DNA of 10,534 bases from JBJXGF01 sp046153015 (GCA_046153015.1 JBJXGF010000074.1:1-10534); one strand, 5' to 3'. Counted from the stretch's first letter, positions 1 to 7,845 are shown. The notes: generated from the sequence alone by a model not told the origin. Numbers and translations are program-made.

Positions 1-16
1 GAATCGATATCGATTC
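1..16. repeat. Perfect 16-bp palindrome at the left edge
   Basis: GAATCGATATCGATTC equals its own reverse complement over all 16 bases. It is AT-richer than everything around it and contains two overlapping-style ATCGAT units. It could be a dimeric regulator's operator or the edge of a longer inverted repeat cut by the window start. No gene can be assigned to the rest of positions 17-148, which is G/C-rich low-complexity sequence. Confidence 0.5.
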
Positions 17-148
17 GGTGCGACGCATTCAGCCGCAGAGTCGGCGACGCGGCGGGGCGGCCGGGCGAGGGGCGCGACCGGGCCCGCGCCCGAACCGGCG
101 GCGTGCCGGGGCGGCGGCGGGGCGCTCACCCCAGGCTCACCGAAAGGG

Positions 149-219
149 AGCGGGTGACGGGAATCGAACCCGCATGGCCAGCTTGGAAGGCTGGAGCTCT
201 GCCATTGAGCTACACCCGC
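149..219 (-). tRNA. tRNA-Gly (anticodon TCC)
   Basis: Read on the minus strand the segment folds into a full 71-nt cloverleaf. The acceptor stem is GCGGGTG paired with CACCCGC, the D stem GCTC/GAGC, and the anticodon stem CCAGC/GCTGG with loop CTTCCAA. The T arm is GCGGG, TTCGATT, CCCGT. The anticodon TCC reads GGA glycine codons. The discriminator base is T, as expected for bacterial tRNA-Gly. The 3' CCA is not encoded (CCC follows), so it must be added by nucleotidyltransferase. It lies 28 nt downstream of tRNA-Pro on the same strand and is probably co-transcribed with it. Confidence 0.97.
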
Positions 220-247
220 AGACGCCGGAGCGTAGGCGCCGGCCGTG

Positions 248-321
248 TCGGGGAGGGGAGATTTGAACTCCCGACCGCCTGCACCCAAAGCAGGTGCGCT
301 ACCGGACTGCGCTACTCCCCG
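248..321 (-). tRNA. tRNA-Pro (anticodon TGG)
   Basis: The minus strand gives a complete 74-nt cloverleaf. The acceptor stem is CGGGGAG/CTCCCCG, the D stem GCGC/GCGC, and the anticodon stem CCTGC/GCAGG with loop TTTGGGT. The variable loop has 5 nt and the T arm is GGGAG, TTCAAAT, CTCCC. The anticodon TGG reads CCA and, by wobble, other proline codons. The 5' C and discriminator A are typical of bacterial tRNA-Pro. CCA is not encoded. It is the first gene of a two-tRNA minus-strand unit that diverges from tig. Confidence 0.97.
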
Positions 322-332
322 TCGGCGCCTGC

Positions 333-338
333 ATCGTA
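333..338 (-). promoter_or_regulatory. Putative -10 box of the tRNA-Pro/tRNA-Gly unit
   Basis: The minus strand reads TACGAT 11 nt before the first base of tRNA-Pro, the right distance for a start a few nucleotides upstream of the mature 5' end. No convincing -35 hexamer is visible. The box sits inside a small dyad, GCATC-N6-GATGC (331-346). Confidence 0.4.
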
Positions 339-395
339 CCGGATGCGCACGCTCCGCCCGGCGGTATGGGCCCTGAACCGCTGGTGGGGGCGGTC

Positions 396-417
396 GGCCC
401 GCCGAGGCCGGCGGGCC
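396..417. repeat. 9-bp perfect inverted repeat upstream of the tig -10 box
   Basis: GGCCCGCCG (396-404) and CGGCGGGCC (409-417) are exact reverse complements separated by AGGC. The repeat ends 3 nt before the tig -10 box, so it fills the spacer/-35 region where a repressor or activator could bind. It could also form a very stable hairpin in any readthrough transcript. There is no T tract, so it does not look like a standard intrinsic terminator. Confidence 0.5.
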
Positions 418-420
418 CAG

Positions 421-426
421 TACACT
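421..426 (+). promoter_or_regulatory. Putative -10 box of tig
   Basis: TACACT fits the TANNNT actinobacterial sigma-A-type -10 consensus. It ends 9 nt before the GTG start of tig, leaving room for a leader of only about 2-3 nt. No Shine-Dalgarno sequence lies in between (CTCCGCTCT), which favours leaderless translation. No recognisable -35 element is present. Confidence 0.5.
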
Positions 427-435
427 CTCCGCTCT

Positions 436-1821
436 GTGAGAAGCACGGTCGCGCCCCTCGAGGGCAACAAGGTGAAGCTCTCGGTCGAGGTCGACGAGGA
501 CGAGTTCGAGAAGGCGATCGACGCCGCCTTCCGCCGCATCTCCCACGAGGTGCGCCTACCGGGCTTCCGCCCGGGCAAGGCGCCGCGTCGGGTGCTCGAG
601 TCCCGCCTCGGCAAGCAGGTGGGCCGCGAAGAGGCGCTGCGGGAGGCCCTGCCGCAGTACTACGCCGACGCCGTGCGCGATCACGAGGTCGATGCGATCG
701 CCCCGCCGGAGATCGACATCAAGGAGGGCGCCGCCGAGGGCTCCGTCGCGTTCGAGGCCGTGGTCGAGATCCGCCCGAGCGTGAACGTGGGCGGCTACCG
801 CGGCCTGCGGGTCGAGATCCCCAAGCCCACTGTCGACGACGCCGACGTCGACGAGCGGATCGAGCGCCTGCGCGAGCAGGACGCCGCCTACGAGCCCGCC
901 GACAAGGCCGCCGAGGTCGGCGACCGGGTGCGGATCGACATCACGGGCAGCCAGAACGGCGAGGAGCTGCCCGGGCTCACGGCGCAGGACTACGAGTACC
1001 AGCTCGGCGCCAACGCCATCGTGGCGGAGCTCGACCAGAACCTGGTGGGGGCCAAGGCCGGCGACCACCTCGAGTTCGAGACCGCGCACCCCGAGGAGGG
1101 CGAGGCGCCGCTGTCGTTCGAGATCGACGTGCACGAGGTGCTCGGCCGGGTGCTGCCCGAGGTCGACGACGAGTGGGTCAAGTCGGTCTCCGAGAGCGAG
1201 ACGGTGGCCGGGCTGCGCGAGGCCATCGCCGCCCAGCTCCGGCGCCTGCGCGTGGGCGCCGCCCGCCTCGCGCTGAGGGACAAAGCGGCCCAGGCGCTGG
1301 CCGAGCTGGTGGAGGACGACGTGCCCGAGCCGCTGGTGATGAACGAGGTGCAGCGCCGTTTCGACGACCTCGGCATGCGCCTGCGCCAGCAGGGCATCGA
1401 CCCCGCCCGCTGGTTCCAGGCCACCGGCCAGGACGAAGCGGCGCTGGTCGACGAGTTCAAGCCCGGTGCGCTCACCGCCGCCAAGGTCGACCTCGCCCTG
1501 CGCTCGGTCGCCGAGGCGGAAAGCATCGAGGTGAGCGACGCCGAGCTCGACGAGCAGTTCCGGCTTTTCGCCGCCCAGTTCGGCGGCGAGGAGGAGCGAA
1601 TCCGCGAGCAGTTCGCACGCGCAGGCACCCTCCCCGCGGTACGCTCGGACATCAAGAAGAGAAAGGCGCTCGACTGGCTCGTCGAGCAGGTCGAAATCGT
1701 CGACGACGAGGGCCGGCCGGTTGACCGAGCCGATCTCGAGCTCCCCGAGGACGACGCACCCGACCAGCCATCGGACGGCGCCGCCGGCGAGGCCGGCGCC
1801 GACACCGCTGAGGATTCCTAG
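436..1821 (+). CDS. tig: Trigger factor, ribosome-associated chaperone
   Basis: Trigger factor docks at the ribosome exit tunnel and shields nascent cytosolic proteins. The 461-residue product has the family's three regions. The N-terminal ribosome-binding domain (about 1-115) carries the signature GFRPGKAP at 43-50. The FKBP-like domain spans about 160-240 and begins VGDRVRIDITG. The C-terminal SurA-like helical arms span about 245-440, followed by an acidic Asp/Glu/Ala-rich tail. The GTG at 436 is chosen because STVAPLEGNKVKLSVEV begins right after it; the frame is open further upstream but encodes tRNA and intergenic sequence. The start is probably leaderless. The FKBP-like domain looks degenerate: the segment matching E. 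coli IPGFE reads VAELD, with Leu199 where the E. coli active-site Phe198 falls, so isomerase activity is doubtful while chaperone function should persist. It is slightly longer than the 432-residue E. coli protein. Confidence 0.95.
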   Translation: MRSTVAPLEGNKVKLSVEVDEDEFEKAIDAAFRRISHEVRLPGFRPGKAPRRVLESRLGKQVGREEALREALPQYYADAVRDHEVDAIAPPEIDIKEGAAEGSVAFEAVVEIRPSVNVGGYRGLRVEIPKPTVDDADVDERIERLREQDAAYEPADKAAEVGDRVRIDITGSQNGEELPGLTAQDYEYQLGANAIVAELDQNLVGAKAGDHLEFETAHPEEGEAPLSFEIDVHEVLGRVLPEVDDEWVKSVSESETVAGLREAIAAQLRRLRVGAARLALRDKAAQALAELVEDDVPEPLVMNEVQRRFDDLGMRLRQQGIDPARWFQATGQDEAALVDEFKPGALTAAKVDLALRSVAEAESIEVSDAELDEQFRLFAAQFGGEEERIREQFARAGTLPAVRSDIKKRKALDWLVEQVEIVDDEGRPVDRADLELPEDDAPDQPSDGAAGEAGADTAEDS

Positions 1822-1885
1822 CCCCCGAGCATCCGGGCGCCGCCGCCGCGCCTGTCGTCGCCGTCTGGTCTCGGCGGCCGCGCGG

Positions 1886-1917
1886 GCGGAGCGCCAGCCG
1901 CCGAGGCGCCGCTCCGC
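1886..1917 (+). repeat. Inverted repeat between tig and clpP
   Basis: GCGGAGCG (1886-1893) pairs perfectly with CGCTCCGC (1910-1917) around a 16-nt loop in the 126-nt tig-clpP gap. No T run follows, so it is at best a weak or factor-assisted terminator, or an mRNA-stability hairpin between two coding regions. G/C-rich sequence makes 8-bp stems fairly easy to find by chance. Confidence 0.35.
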
Positions 1918-1936
1918 GGCGCAGAATGCTGCAGAA

Positions 1937-1941
1937 CAAGG
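1937..1941 (+). promoter_or_regulatory. Shine-Dalgarno sequence that fixes the clpP start
   Basis: AAGGA lies 6 nt before the GTG at 1948. This spacing supports GTG 1948 over the in-frame ATG at 1969, which would remove the first seven residues. Confidence 0.6.
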
Positions 1942-1947
1942 ACACCC

Positions 1948-2637
1948 GTGAGCGAACAGCAGAGGAACATGTCGGCCGTCTCCCCCCGCGACGCCCTGTG
2001 GGCGCCGGCCCCCCAGAACTACCTCGTGCCGACCGTGGTCGAGCAGACCAACCGAGGCGAGCGCGCCTTCGACCTCTACTCGAGGCTGCTCAAGGAGAAC
2101 ATCCTTTTCCTCGGCACGCCGATCGACGACACGATCGCCAACCTGGTCTGCGCCCAGCTCCTCCACCTCGAGTCGGAGAACCCGGACAAGGACATCAACA
2201 TCTACATCAACTCGCCGGGCGGCGACATCAACGCGATGTTCGCCATCTACGACACGATGAGCTACATCCGCCCCGCGGTGTCGACCATCTGCTTCGGCCA
2301 GGCGGCCTCGGCCGCCGCCGTGCTGCTGGCCGCGGGCGCTCCGGGCAAGCGGCTGGCGCTCGCCCACTCCCGGGTGCTGATCCACCAGCCCTACGCCGGG
2401 GCGTACGGCCAGGCGTCCGACGTGGAGCTCGCCGCCCAGGAGGTGCTGCGCCTCCGGGAGGACCTCGAGCACGTGCTCTCCAAGCACACCGGCCAGTCGG
2501 TGGAGAAGATCCACTCCGACACCGACCGCGACTTCGTGATGACCGCCCGGCAGGCCAAGGAGTACGGGATCATCGACGAGGTGCTCGAGAGCCGCGAGTT
2601 CGTCGACAACACCGGGCCGATCACCGCGGTCCGCTAG
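1948..2637 (+). CDS. clpP: ATP-dependent Clp protease proteolytic subunit ClpP
   Basis: ClpP forms a tetradecameric serine-protease chamber in the cytosol and degrades proteins threaded in by a Clp ATPase, here ClpX encoded 39 nt downstream. The 229-residue product covers the whole fold. Recognisable blocks are the IYINSPGGD strand near 85-93, the nucleophile Ser121 in FGQAASAAAVLLAAG, His146 in SRVLIHQP, and Asp195 in DTDRDFVMTARQAKEYGIID, giving a complete catalytic triad. The N-terminal ~20 residues before the conserved core resemble a propeptide-bearing extension. The Shine-Dalgarno AAGGA supports the GTG start. Actinobacteria commonly encode two adjacent clpP genes; only one is here, so either a homomeric protease is made or a second clpP lies elsewhere. 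Clustering with tig and clpX agrees with a protein-quality operon. Confidence 0.97.
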   Translation: MSEQQRNMSAVSPRDALWAPAPQNYLVPTVVEQTNRGERAFDLYSRLLKENILFLGTPIDDTIANLVCAQLLHLESENPDKDINIYINSPGGDINAMFAIYDTMSYIRPAVSTICFGQAASAAAVLLAAGAPGKRLALAHSRVLIHQPYAGAYGQASDVELAAQEVLRLREDLEHVLSKHTGQSVEKIHSDTDRDFVMTARQAKEYGIIDEVLESREFVDNTGPITAVR

Positions 2638-2676
2638 AGTCGACGATCCAGGGCACGGAGGGACCGGAGAACGGCC

Positions 2677-3951
<1,275 letters not shown>

Positions 3952-3982
3952 TCAGCCTGGTCACGTCCTGAACGATCTCCGG

Positions 3983-5278
3983 TTGAACTACGCCGCAGCT
4001 CTCGAGTTCCTCGACCGCCACGTCAACCTCGAGGCGCGGGCGGGCAAGTGGGAAGGGCTCTCGCTCGAGCGGATGCGCGACCTCGCTCAGGTGCTGGGCG
4101 ACCCGCACGAGGCGTTTCCCGCGGTGCACATCACCGGCACCAACGGCAAGGGCTCGACGGCGAGGATGGTGAGCCGGCTGGTCATGGCCCACGGCCTGTC
4201 GGTCGGCACGTACACCAGCCCCCACCTCGAGCGCTACAACGAGCGCATCCAGCGCAACCTCGAGCCGGTGAGCGACGAGGAGTTCGCCGCGCTGATCCAT
4301 GACATCGCGCTGGTCGAAGCGCTGGTGGACCAGCCGCCGTCGCATTTCGAGGTGCTCACCGCCGCCGCCTTCCGCCATTTCGCCGATACTGCGGTCGACG
4401 TCGGCGTGGTGGAGGTGGGCGTGATGGGCCGCTGGGACGCCACCAATATCGTCCACGGCCAGGTGGCGGTGATCACCAACATCGGCCGTGACCACACCGA
4501 CTTCTCGGGCGACTGGCGTCGGGCCATCGCCTCGGAGAAGGCGGGCATCATCAAGACCGGCGCCACGCTGGTGCTGGGCGAGTCGAACCCGGCGCTGCGC
4601 GAGGTGTTCCTCGCCGAGGGCCAGGAGCGCACGCTCGTGCGCGGCGAGCACTTCCGGCTGCTGGCCAACCGGCTCGCGGTGGGCGGCCGGCTGCTGTCGA
4701 TCGAGACCCCACGCGGCCGGGTCGAGGAGCTGTTCGTGCCGCTGCACGGCGCCCACCAGGGTGAGAACGCGGCGCTGGCCGTCGTGGCCGCCGAGGAGTT
4801 CTTCGACCGGCCCCTCGACCCCGAGGTGGCCGCCGAGGCCTTCGCCGAGCTCACCGTGCCCGGGCGTTTCGAGGTCATGGAGCGTCAGCCGCTCGTGATC
4901 CTCGACGGCGCCCACAACCCCGACGGCGCCGAGGCGGCAGCCGCGGTGCTGGCCGAGGAGTTCGCCCAGGTGGCCGGCCGGCGGATCTTCGTGATCGGCA
5001 TGCTCACCGGTCGCGATCCCGAGACCATGCTGCGCGCCTTCGGGGTGCGCAGCGACGACCGGCTGATCACCACCACGCCGCCCTCCCCGCGGGCCCTTCC
5101 GGCCGAGGAGCTGGCCGACACGGCTCGGCGGCTGGGGCTGCAGGCCGAGGCGGTGCACGAGGTGCCCGACGCGCTCGACCGGGCCCGGTACACCAGCCGC
5201 ACCGACGACCTGATCCTGGTCACGGGCTCGCTCTACGTGGTAGGCGCCGCCCGCGCTGCGCTGGCCGGCGACGGCTGA
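3983..5278 (+). CDS. folC: Bifunctional folylpolyglutamate synthase/dihydrofolate synthase
   Basis: FolC, a cytosolic Mur-ligase-family enzyme, uses ATP to add glutamate to folates and, in many bacteria, to dihydropteroate. The 431-residue product has P-loop GTNGKGS (52-58), TSPHL (78-82), the loop VGVMGRWDATN (145-155), SEKAGIIK around 184-191 with the lysine equivalent to the carbamylated one, HGAHQGENAALA (255-266), VPGRFEV (292-298) and LDGAHNPDGA (307-316). It ends with the VTGSLYVVGAAR motif. The GGRxDATN motif usual in the family reads MGRWDATN here. The TTG at 3983 is the best start: the next in-frame ATG (4073 region) would delete the conserved N-terminal helix, and upstream codons include no ATG or GTG. 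No Shine-Dalgarno sequence is visible; an AACGAT at 3971-3976 could be a poor -10 for a leaderless transcript. It lies 31 nt after clpX. Confidence 0.95.
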   Translation: MNYAAALEFLDRHVNLEARAGKWEGLSLERMRDLAQVLGDPHEAFPAVHITGTNGKGSTARMVSRLVMAHGLSVGTYTSPHLERYNERIQRNLEPVSDEEFAALIHDIALVEALVDQPPSHFEVLTAAAFRHFADTAVDVGVVEVGVMGRWDATNIVHGQVAVITNIGRDHTDFSGDWRRAIASEKAGIIKTGATLVLGESNPALREVFLAEGQERTLVRGEHFRLLANRLAVGGRLLSIETPRGRVEELFVPLHGAHQGENAALAVVAAEEFFDRPLDPEVAAEAFAELTVPGRFEVMERQPLVILDGAHNPDGAEAAAAVLAEEFAQVAGRRIFVIGMLTGRDPETMLRAFGVRSDDRLITTTPPSPRALPAEELADTARRLGLQAEAVHEVPDALDRARYTSRTDDLILVTGSLYVVGAARAALAGDG

Positions 5279-5301
5279 TCGGCGATCCGCGCTCGGCGGG
5301 C

Positions 5302-5307
5302 TAGCGT
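5302..5307 (+). promoter_or_regulatory. Putative -10 box of ndk
   Basis: TAGCGT, within GGCTAGCGTTGA, fits TANNNT and ends 11 nt before the ATG of ndk. No Shine-Dalgarno sequence intervenes (TGACCTCCGCC), pointing to a leader of about 4-5 nt. Nearly the same GGCTAGC string precedes mreD. Confidence 0.5.
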
Positions 5308-5318
5308 TGACCTCCGCC

Positions 5319-5756
5319 ATGGCTAACTCAGGACAGTCGAACTCAGAACGCACGCTGGTGATCTGCAAGCCCGACGCGGTGGAGCGCGGCCTCACCGGGG
5401 AGATCATCACCCGCCTGGAGCGCAAGGGCCTGCACCTCGTGGCGGCCGAGCTGCGCACCATCGACGAGGCCACGGCCAACTCGCACTACGCCGAGCACGT
5501 CGGCAAGGGCTTCTACCCCGACCTCCTGGCGTTCATCACCCGCTCGCCCTCGCTCGTGATGGTCGTCGCCGGCGCCGGCGCCGAGACCTTCCGGGTGGTG
5601 CGCACGCTCATGGGCCCCACCAACCCGGCGGAGGCGCCGCCCGGCACGATCCGGGGAGACTTCGGCATCGAGGTCACCGAGAACCTCGTCCACGGCTCCG
5701 ACGGGCCCGAATCCGCAGCTCGGGAGATCGCGATCTTCTTCCCGGCGCTCGCCTGA
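5319..5756 (+). CDS. ndk: Nucleoside diphosphate kinase
   Basis: Ndk transfers the gamma phosphate of a nucleoside triphosphate (usually ATP) to any NDP through a phosphohistidine intermediate, balancing RNA and DNA precursors. The 145-residue protein has the standard family length. It shows ERTLVICKPDAVERGL near the N-terminus with Lys17, the GPTNPAEAPPGTIRGDFG loop (99-116), and catalytic His125 in ENLVHGSDGPESA. The family motif is normally HGSDSxE, so the Ser-to-Gly change after Asp is a small deviation. The ATG at 5319 is preferred over the TTG at 5307, which overlaps the -10 box. It is 40 nt downstream of folC and appears to have its own promoter; a dyad-rich 207-nt gap separates it from mreB. 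Confidence 0.97.
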   Translation: MANSGQSNSERTLVICKPDAVERGLTGEIITRLERKGLHLVAAELRTIDEATANSHYAEHVGKGFYPDLLAFITRSPSLVMVVAGAGAETFRVVRTLMGPTNPAEAPPGTIRGDFGIEVTENLVHGSDGPESAAREIAIFFPALA

Positions 5757-5801
5757 GCCCCCCGCCGGCGGATGCTGACGCTCCTCGCAGCTCCTTGCAA
5801 C

Positions 5802-5840
5802 CCAGGGTGAGCGGCGTCTCCGCCCTGGTGGTCCACAGGG
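5802..5840 (+). repeat. Overlapping inverted repeats between ndk and mreB
   Basis: CCAGGG (5802-5807) is complementary to CCCTGG (5823-5828), and the CCCTG of that second arm is also complementary to CAGGG (5836-5840). The middle arm can therefore pair left or right, but not both. The right end lies 5 nt before the extended -10 of mreB. It could act as a weak terminator for ndk, or as an operator for the mre promoter; no T tract follows. Confidence 0.35.
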
Positions 5841-5845
5841 CCGGT

Positions 5846-5854
5846 TGCTAGGCT
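5846..5854 (+). promoter_or_regulatory. Putative extended -10 promoter of mreB
   Basis: TGCTAGGCT is an extended -10 (TGN followed by TANNNT). Transcription would start near 5861, giving mreB a leader of about 100 nt, unlike the near-leaderless tig, ndk and mreD. No TTGACA-like -35 is visible at the right spacing, which an extended -10 can compensate for. Confidence 0.45.
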
Positions 5855-5860
5855 GCCCCA

Positions 5861-5963
5861 TTGCCGGGCTTTGGCGGCCTCACCGGGGCTACGCCGCGCC
5901 GGATCGCGGACACACCGACGAACACCGCGGAACACGGACGAGCTCGCACCAGAGAGGTTGCTG
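5861..5963 (+). promoter_or_regulatory. Predicted ~100-nt 5' leader of mreB with Shine-Dalgarno
   Basis: The stretch ends with AGAGAGG (5951-5957), 6 nt before ATG 5964, which decides that start. Inside it CCGCG (5894-5898) can pair with CGCGG at 5905-5909 or with CGCGG at 5936-5940, so two alternative small hairpins are possible. I recognise no known riboswitch class. Confidence 0.35.
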
Positions 5964-6974
5964 ATGGGCCGTGACATGGCAGTCGATCTCGGGACCGCGA
6001 ACACCCTCGTCTACGTGCGGGGCCAAGGGATCGTCCTGAACGAGCCCTCGGTGGTGGCGATCAACACCAAGGACGGCCGCCCCCTGGCCGTGGGGGCCGA
6101 AGCCAAGCGTATGATCGGCCGCACGCCGAGCCACATCCAGGCGGTGCGGCCGCTGAAGGACGGCGTGATCGCCGACTTCGAGATCTGCGAGAAGATGCTG
6201 CGCTACTTCATCCATCGGGTGCACCGCAACCGGTGGGTCAAGCCGCGGATGGTGATCTGCGTGCCCTCGGGCATCACGGGCGTGGAGCAGCGCGCCGTGC
6301 AGGAGGCGGCGGAGTACGCCGGCGCCCGCAAGCCGGCCTACATCATCGAGGAGCCCATGGCGGCGGCGATCGGCGCCGGCCTGCCCGTCCAAGATCCGGC
6401 GGGGAACATGATCGTCGACATCGGGGGAGGCACCACCGAGGTGGCGGTGATCTCGCTCGGCGGCATCGTCGCCAGCCAGTCCGTGCGCGTCGGCGGGGAC
6501 GAGATGGACGAGGCGATCATGCAGTACATCAAGAAGGAGTACAACCTGGCCCTGGGCGAGCGCACCTCCGAGGAGGTCAAGATCGCGCTGGGCAGCGCAT
6601 GGCCCCTCCAGGACGAGCTGCAGGCCGAGATCCGCGGGCGCGACCTGCTCAGCGGGCTGCCCAAGACCGTGGTGATCACCACCGGCGAGATCCGCGAGGC
6701 GCTGGCCGAGCCGGTGGCTGCGATCGTCGACGCGGTGAAGGTCACGCTGGACAAGACGCCGCCCGAGCTGGCCGCCGACATCATGGAGCAGGGCATCACG
6801 TTGGCCGGCGGCGGCGCGCTGCTCAACGGCCTTGACGCCCGTCTCGTCAACGAGACCGGCATGCCGATCAACATCGCGCCGAACCCCCTGTTCGCGGTGG
6901 CGCTGGGTTCGGGCCAGTCGCTCGAGGAGTTCGACGCGCTGAAGGAAGTCCTGTTCTCGGCCAGCCGGCCGTAA
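5964..6974 (+). CDS. mreB: Rod shape-determining protein MreB, bacterial actin
   Basis: MreB polymerises on the inner face of the membrane and steers the elongasome that inserts lateral-wall peptidoglycan. The 336-residue protein has the normal family length and the actin/Hsp70 nucleotide-binding blocks. These are phosphate-1 VDLGTANTLVYV (7-18), PLKDGVIADF (63-72), CVPSGITGVEQRAV (around 99-112), EEPMAAAIGAG (129-139), phosphate-2 VDIGGGTTEVAVISLGG (151-167), GERTSEEVKIALGSA (198-212) and adenosine-motif GITLAGGGALLNGL (277-290). The ATG at 5964 is preferred over an in-frame TTG at 5871 because it has a Shine-Dalgarno sequence and starts at the conserved N-terminus (MGRDMAVDLGTAN). Clustering with mreC, mreD and pbp2 distinguishes it from stray homologues such as Mbl. 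It heads the elongasome cluster with its own promoter. Confidence 0.97.
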   Translation: MGRDMAVDLGTANTLVYVRGQGIVLNEPSVVAINTKDGRPLAVGAEAKRMIGRTPSHIQAVRPLKDGVIADFEICEKMLRYFIHRVHRNRWVKPRMVICVPSGITGVEQRAVQEAAEYAGARKPAYIIEEPMAAAIGAGLPVQDPAGNMIVDIGGGTTEVAVISLGGIVASQSVRVGGDEMDEAIMQYIKKEYNLALGERTSEEVKIALGSAWPLQDELQAEIRGRDLLSGLPKTVVITTGEIREALAEPVAAIVDAVKVTLDKTPPELAADIMEQGITLAGGGALLNGLDARLVNETGMPINIAPNPLFAVALGSGQSLEEFDALKEVLFSASRP

Positions 6975-7005
6975 CCCCCGTCTCGCCGCCCCCCGCCCTC
7001 GCCTC

Positions 7006-7845
7006 GTGGCCCTCCAGCCCGCCCGCGGCGCCCGCGCCCGTTTCGTGCTGGCCCTGGTGGTGGTCAGCGCGCTCACGCTGGTCACGCTCGACCTGCGCCA
7101 GGTCGCGGCCGTGCAGACCGCGCGGTCGTGGCTGCTCACCGCGCTCGACCCGGTGGGCGGCGCCCTCGCCGGCGCGTTGGCGCCGGTGACCGACACCGCG
7201 CGCGGCGCGTTCCGGTATGACGACGTCCGCGACGAGAACCGCCGGCTGCGGGACCGGGTCGCGGAGCTGGAGAGCGCGCAGGTGCAGCAGACCAACGCCC
7301 AGCAGCTCCTCGAGGAGGTGCTGGCGCAGAACCGCATCCCCACGCCCGCGGCCGCCCCGAAGGTGCTGGCCCGGGTGGTGTCGGGCCCGGTGTCGAGCTT
7401 CGAGAACACGATCAAGCTCGACAAAGGCGCCGACGACGGCGTCGAGGCCGAGATGGTCGTGGTGACCGGCGCCGGCCTCGTCGGGCGGGTCGTCGACGTG
7501 ACGCCGAACCGGTCGGTGGTGGCCCTCGCCGACAGCCGCGACTTTGGGATCGGCGTGCGGGTGGTCGGCTCGCAGCTCACGTTGGTGGCGCGCGGCCAGG
7601 GCCGGGGCCAGCCGCTCCTGATCCAGGGCGAGGTGGACCGCGCCGCGGGCCTTGTCAACGGCGACGGCGTGGTCACGAGCGGGCTCGACCGCAGCCTGTT
7701 CCCGCCCGACATCCCCGTCGGTGTCGTCGAGGGGGTGACCGACACGCCGGCCGGCAAGGCGCAGGTCCGGGTGGAGGTGCGCCTCGCTGCGGCGTTCGAC
7801 GAGCTCTCGTTCGTGTCGGTCCTGCTCTGGAAGCCCCCGGCCTGA
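7006..7845 (+). CDS. mreC: Rod shape-determining protein MreC
   Basis: MreC is a bitopic membrane scaffold that links cytoplasmic MreB with MreD and PBP2 outside. The 279-residue product has a short basic N-terminus, one membrane segment (about 11-30, RFVLALVVVSALTLVTLDL), and a probable coiled coil (about 73-108, rich in Glu/Arg/Gln). The extracytoplasmic beta domain (about 118-276) includes KGADDGVEAEMVVVTGAGLV (140-159) and VVTSGLDRSLFPPDIPVG (222-239), both typical of the family. The GTG at 7006 is the only suitable start before the membrane segment. It has no Shine-Dalgarno sequence: the 31-nt gap after the mreB stop is 22 C, 5 G, 4 T and no A. Translation probably depends on reinitiation from mreB or another mechanism. 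Confidence 0.93.
   Translation: MALQPARGARARFVLALVVVSALTLVTLDLRQVAAVQTARSWLLTALDPVGGALAGALAPVTDTARGAFRYDDVRDENRRLRDRVAELESAQVQQTNAQQLLEEVLAQNRIPTPAAAPKVLARVVSGPVSSFENTIKLDKGADDGVEAEMVVVTGAGLVGRVVDVTPNRSVVALADSRDFGIGVRVVGSQLTLVARGQGRGQPLLIQGEVDRAAGLVNGDGVVTSGLDRSLFPPDIPVGVVEGVTDTPAGKAQVRVEVRLAAAFDELSFVSVLLWKPPA

Noticed and set aside
119..132. GGGG-N6-CCCC as terminator of the tRNA unit
   Set aside because: A 4-bp stem without a T run on the minus strand is not distinguishable from background in this GC-rich sequence.
103..435. N-terminal extension of trigger factor back to 103
   Set aside because: The frame is open but would translate the complements of both tRNAs; trigger-factor homology begins right after GTG 436.
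5871..5963. Longer MreB from the TTG at 5871
   Set aside because: It would add 31 unconserved Arg/Pro-rich residues; ATG 5964 has a Shine-Dalgarno sequence and matches the conserved N-terminus.
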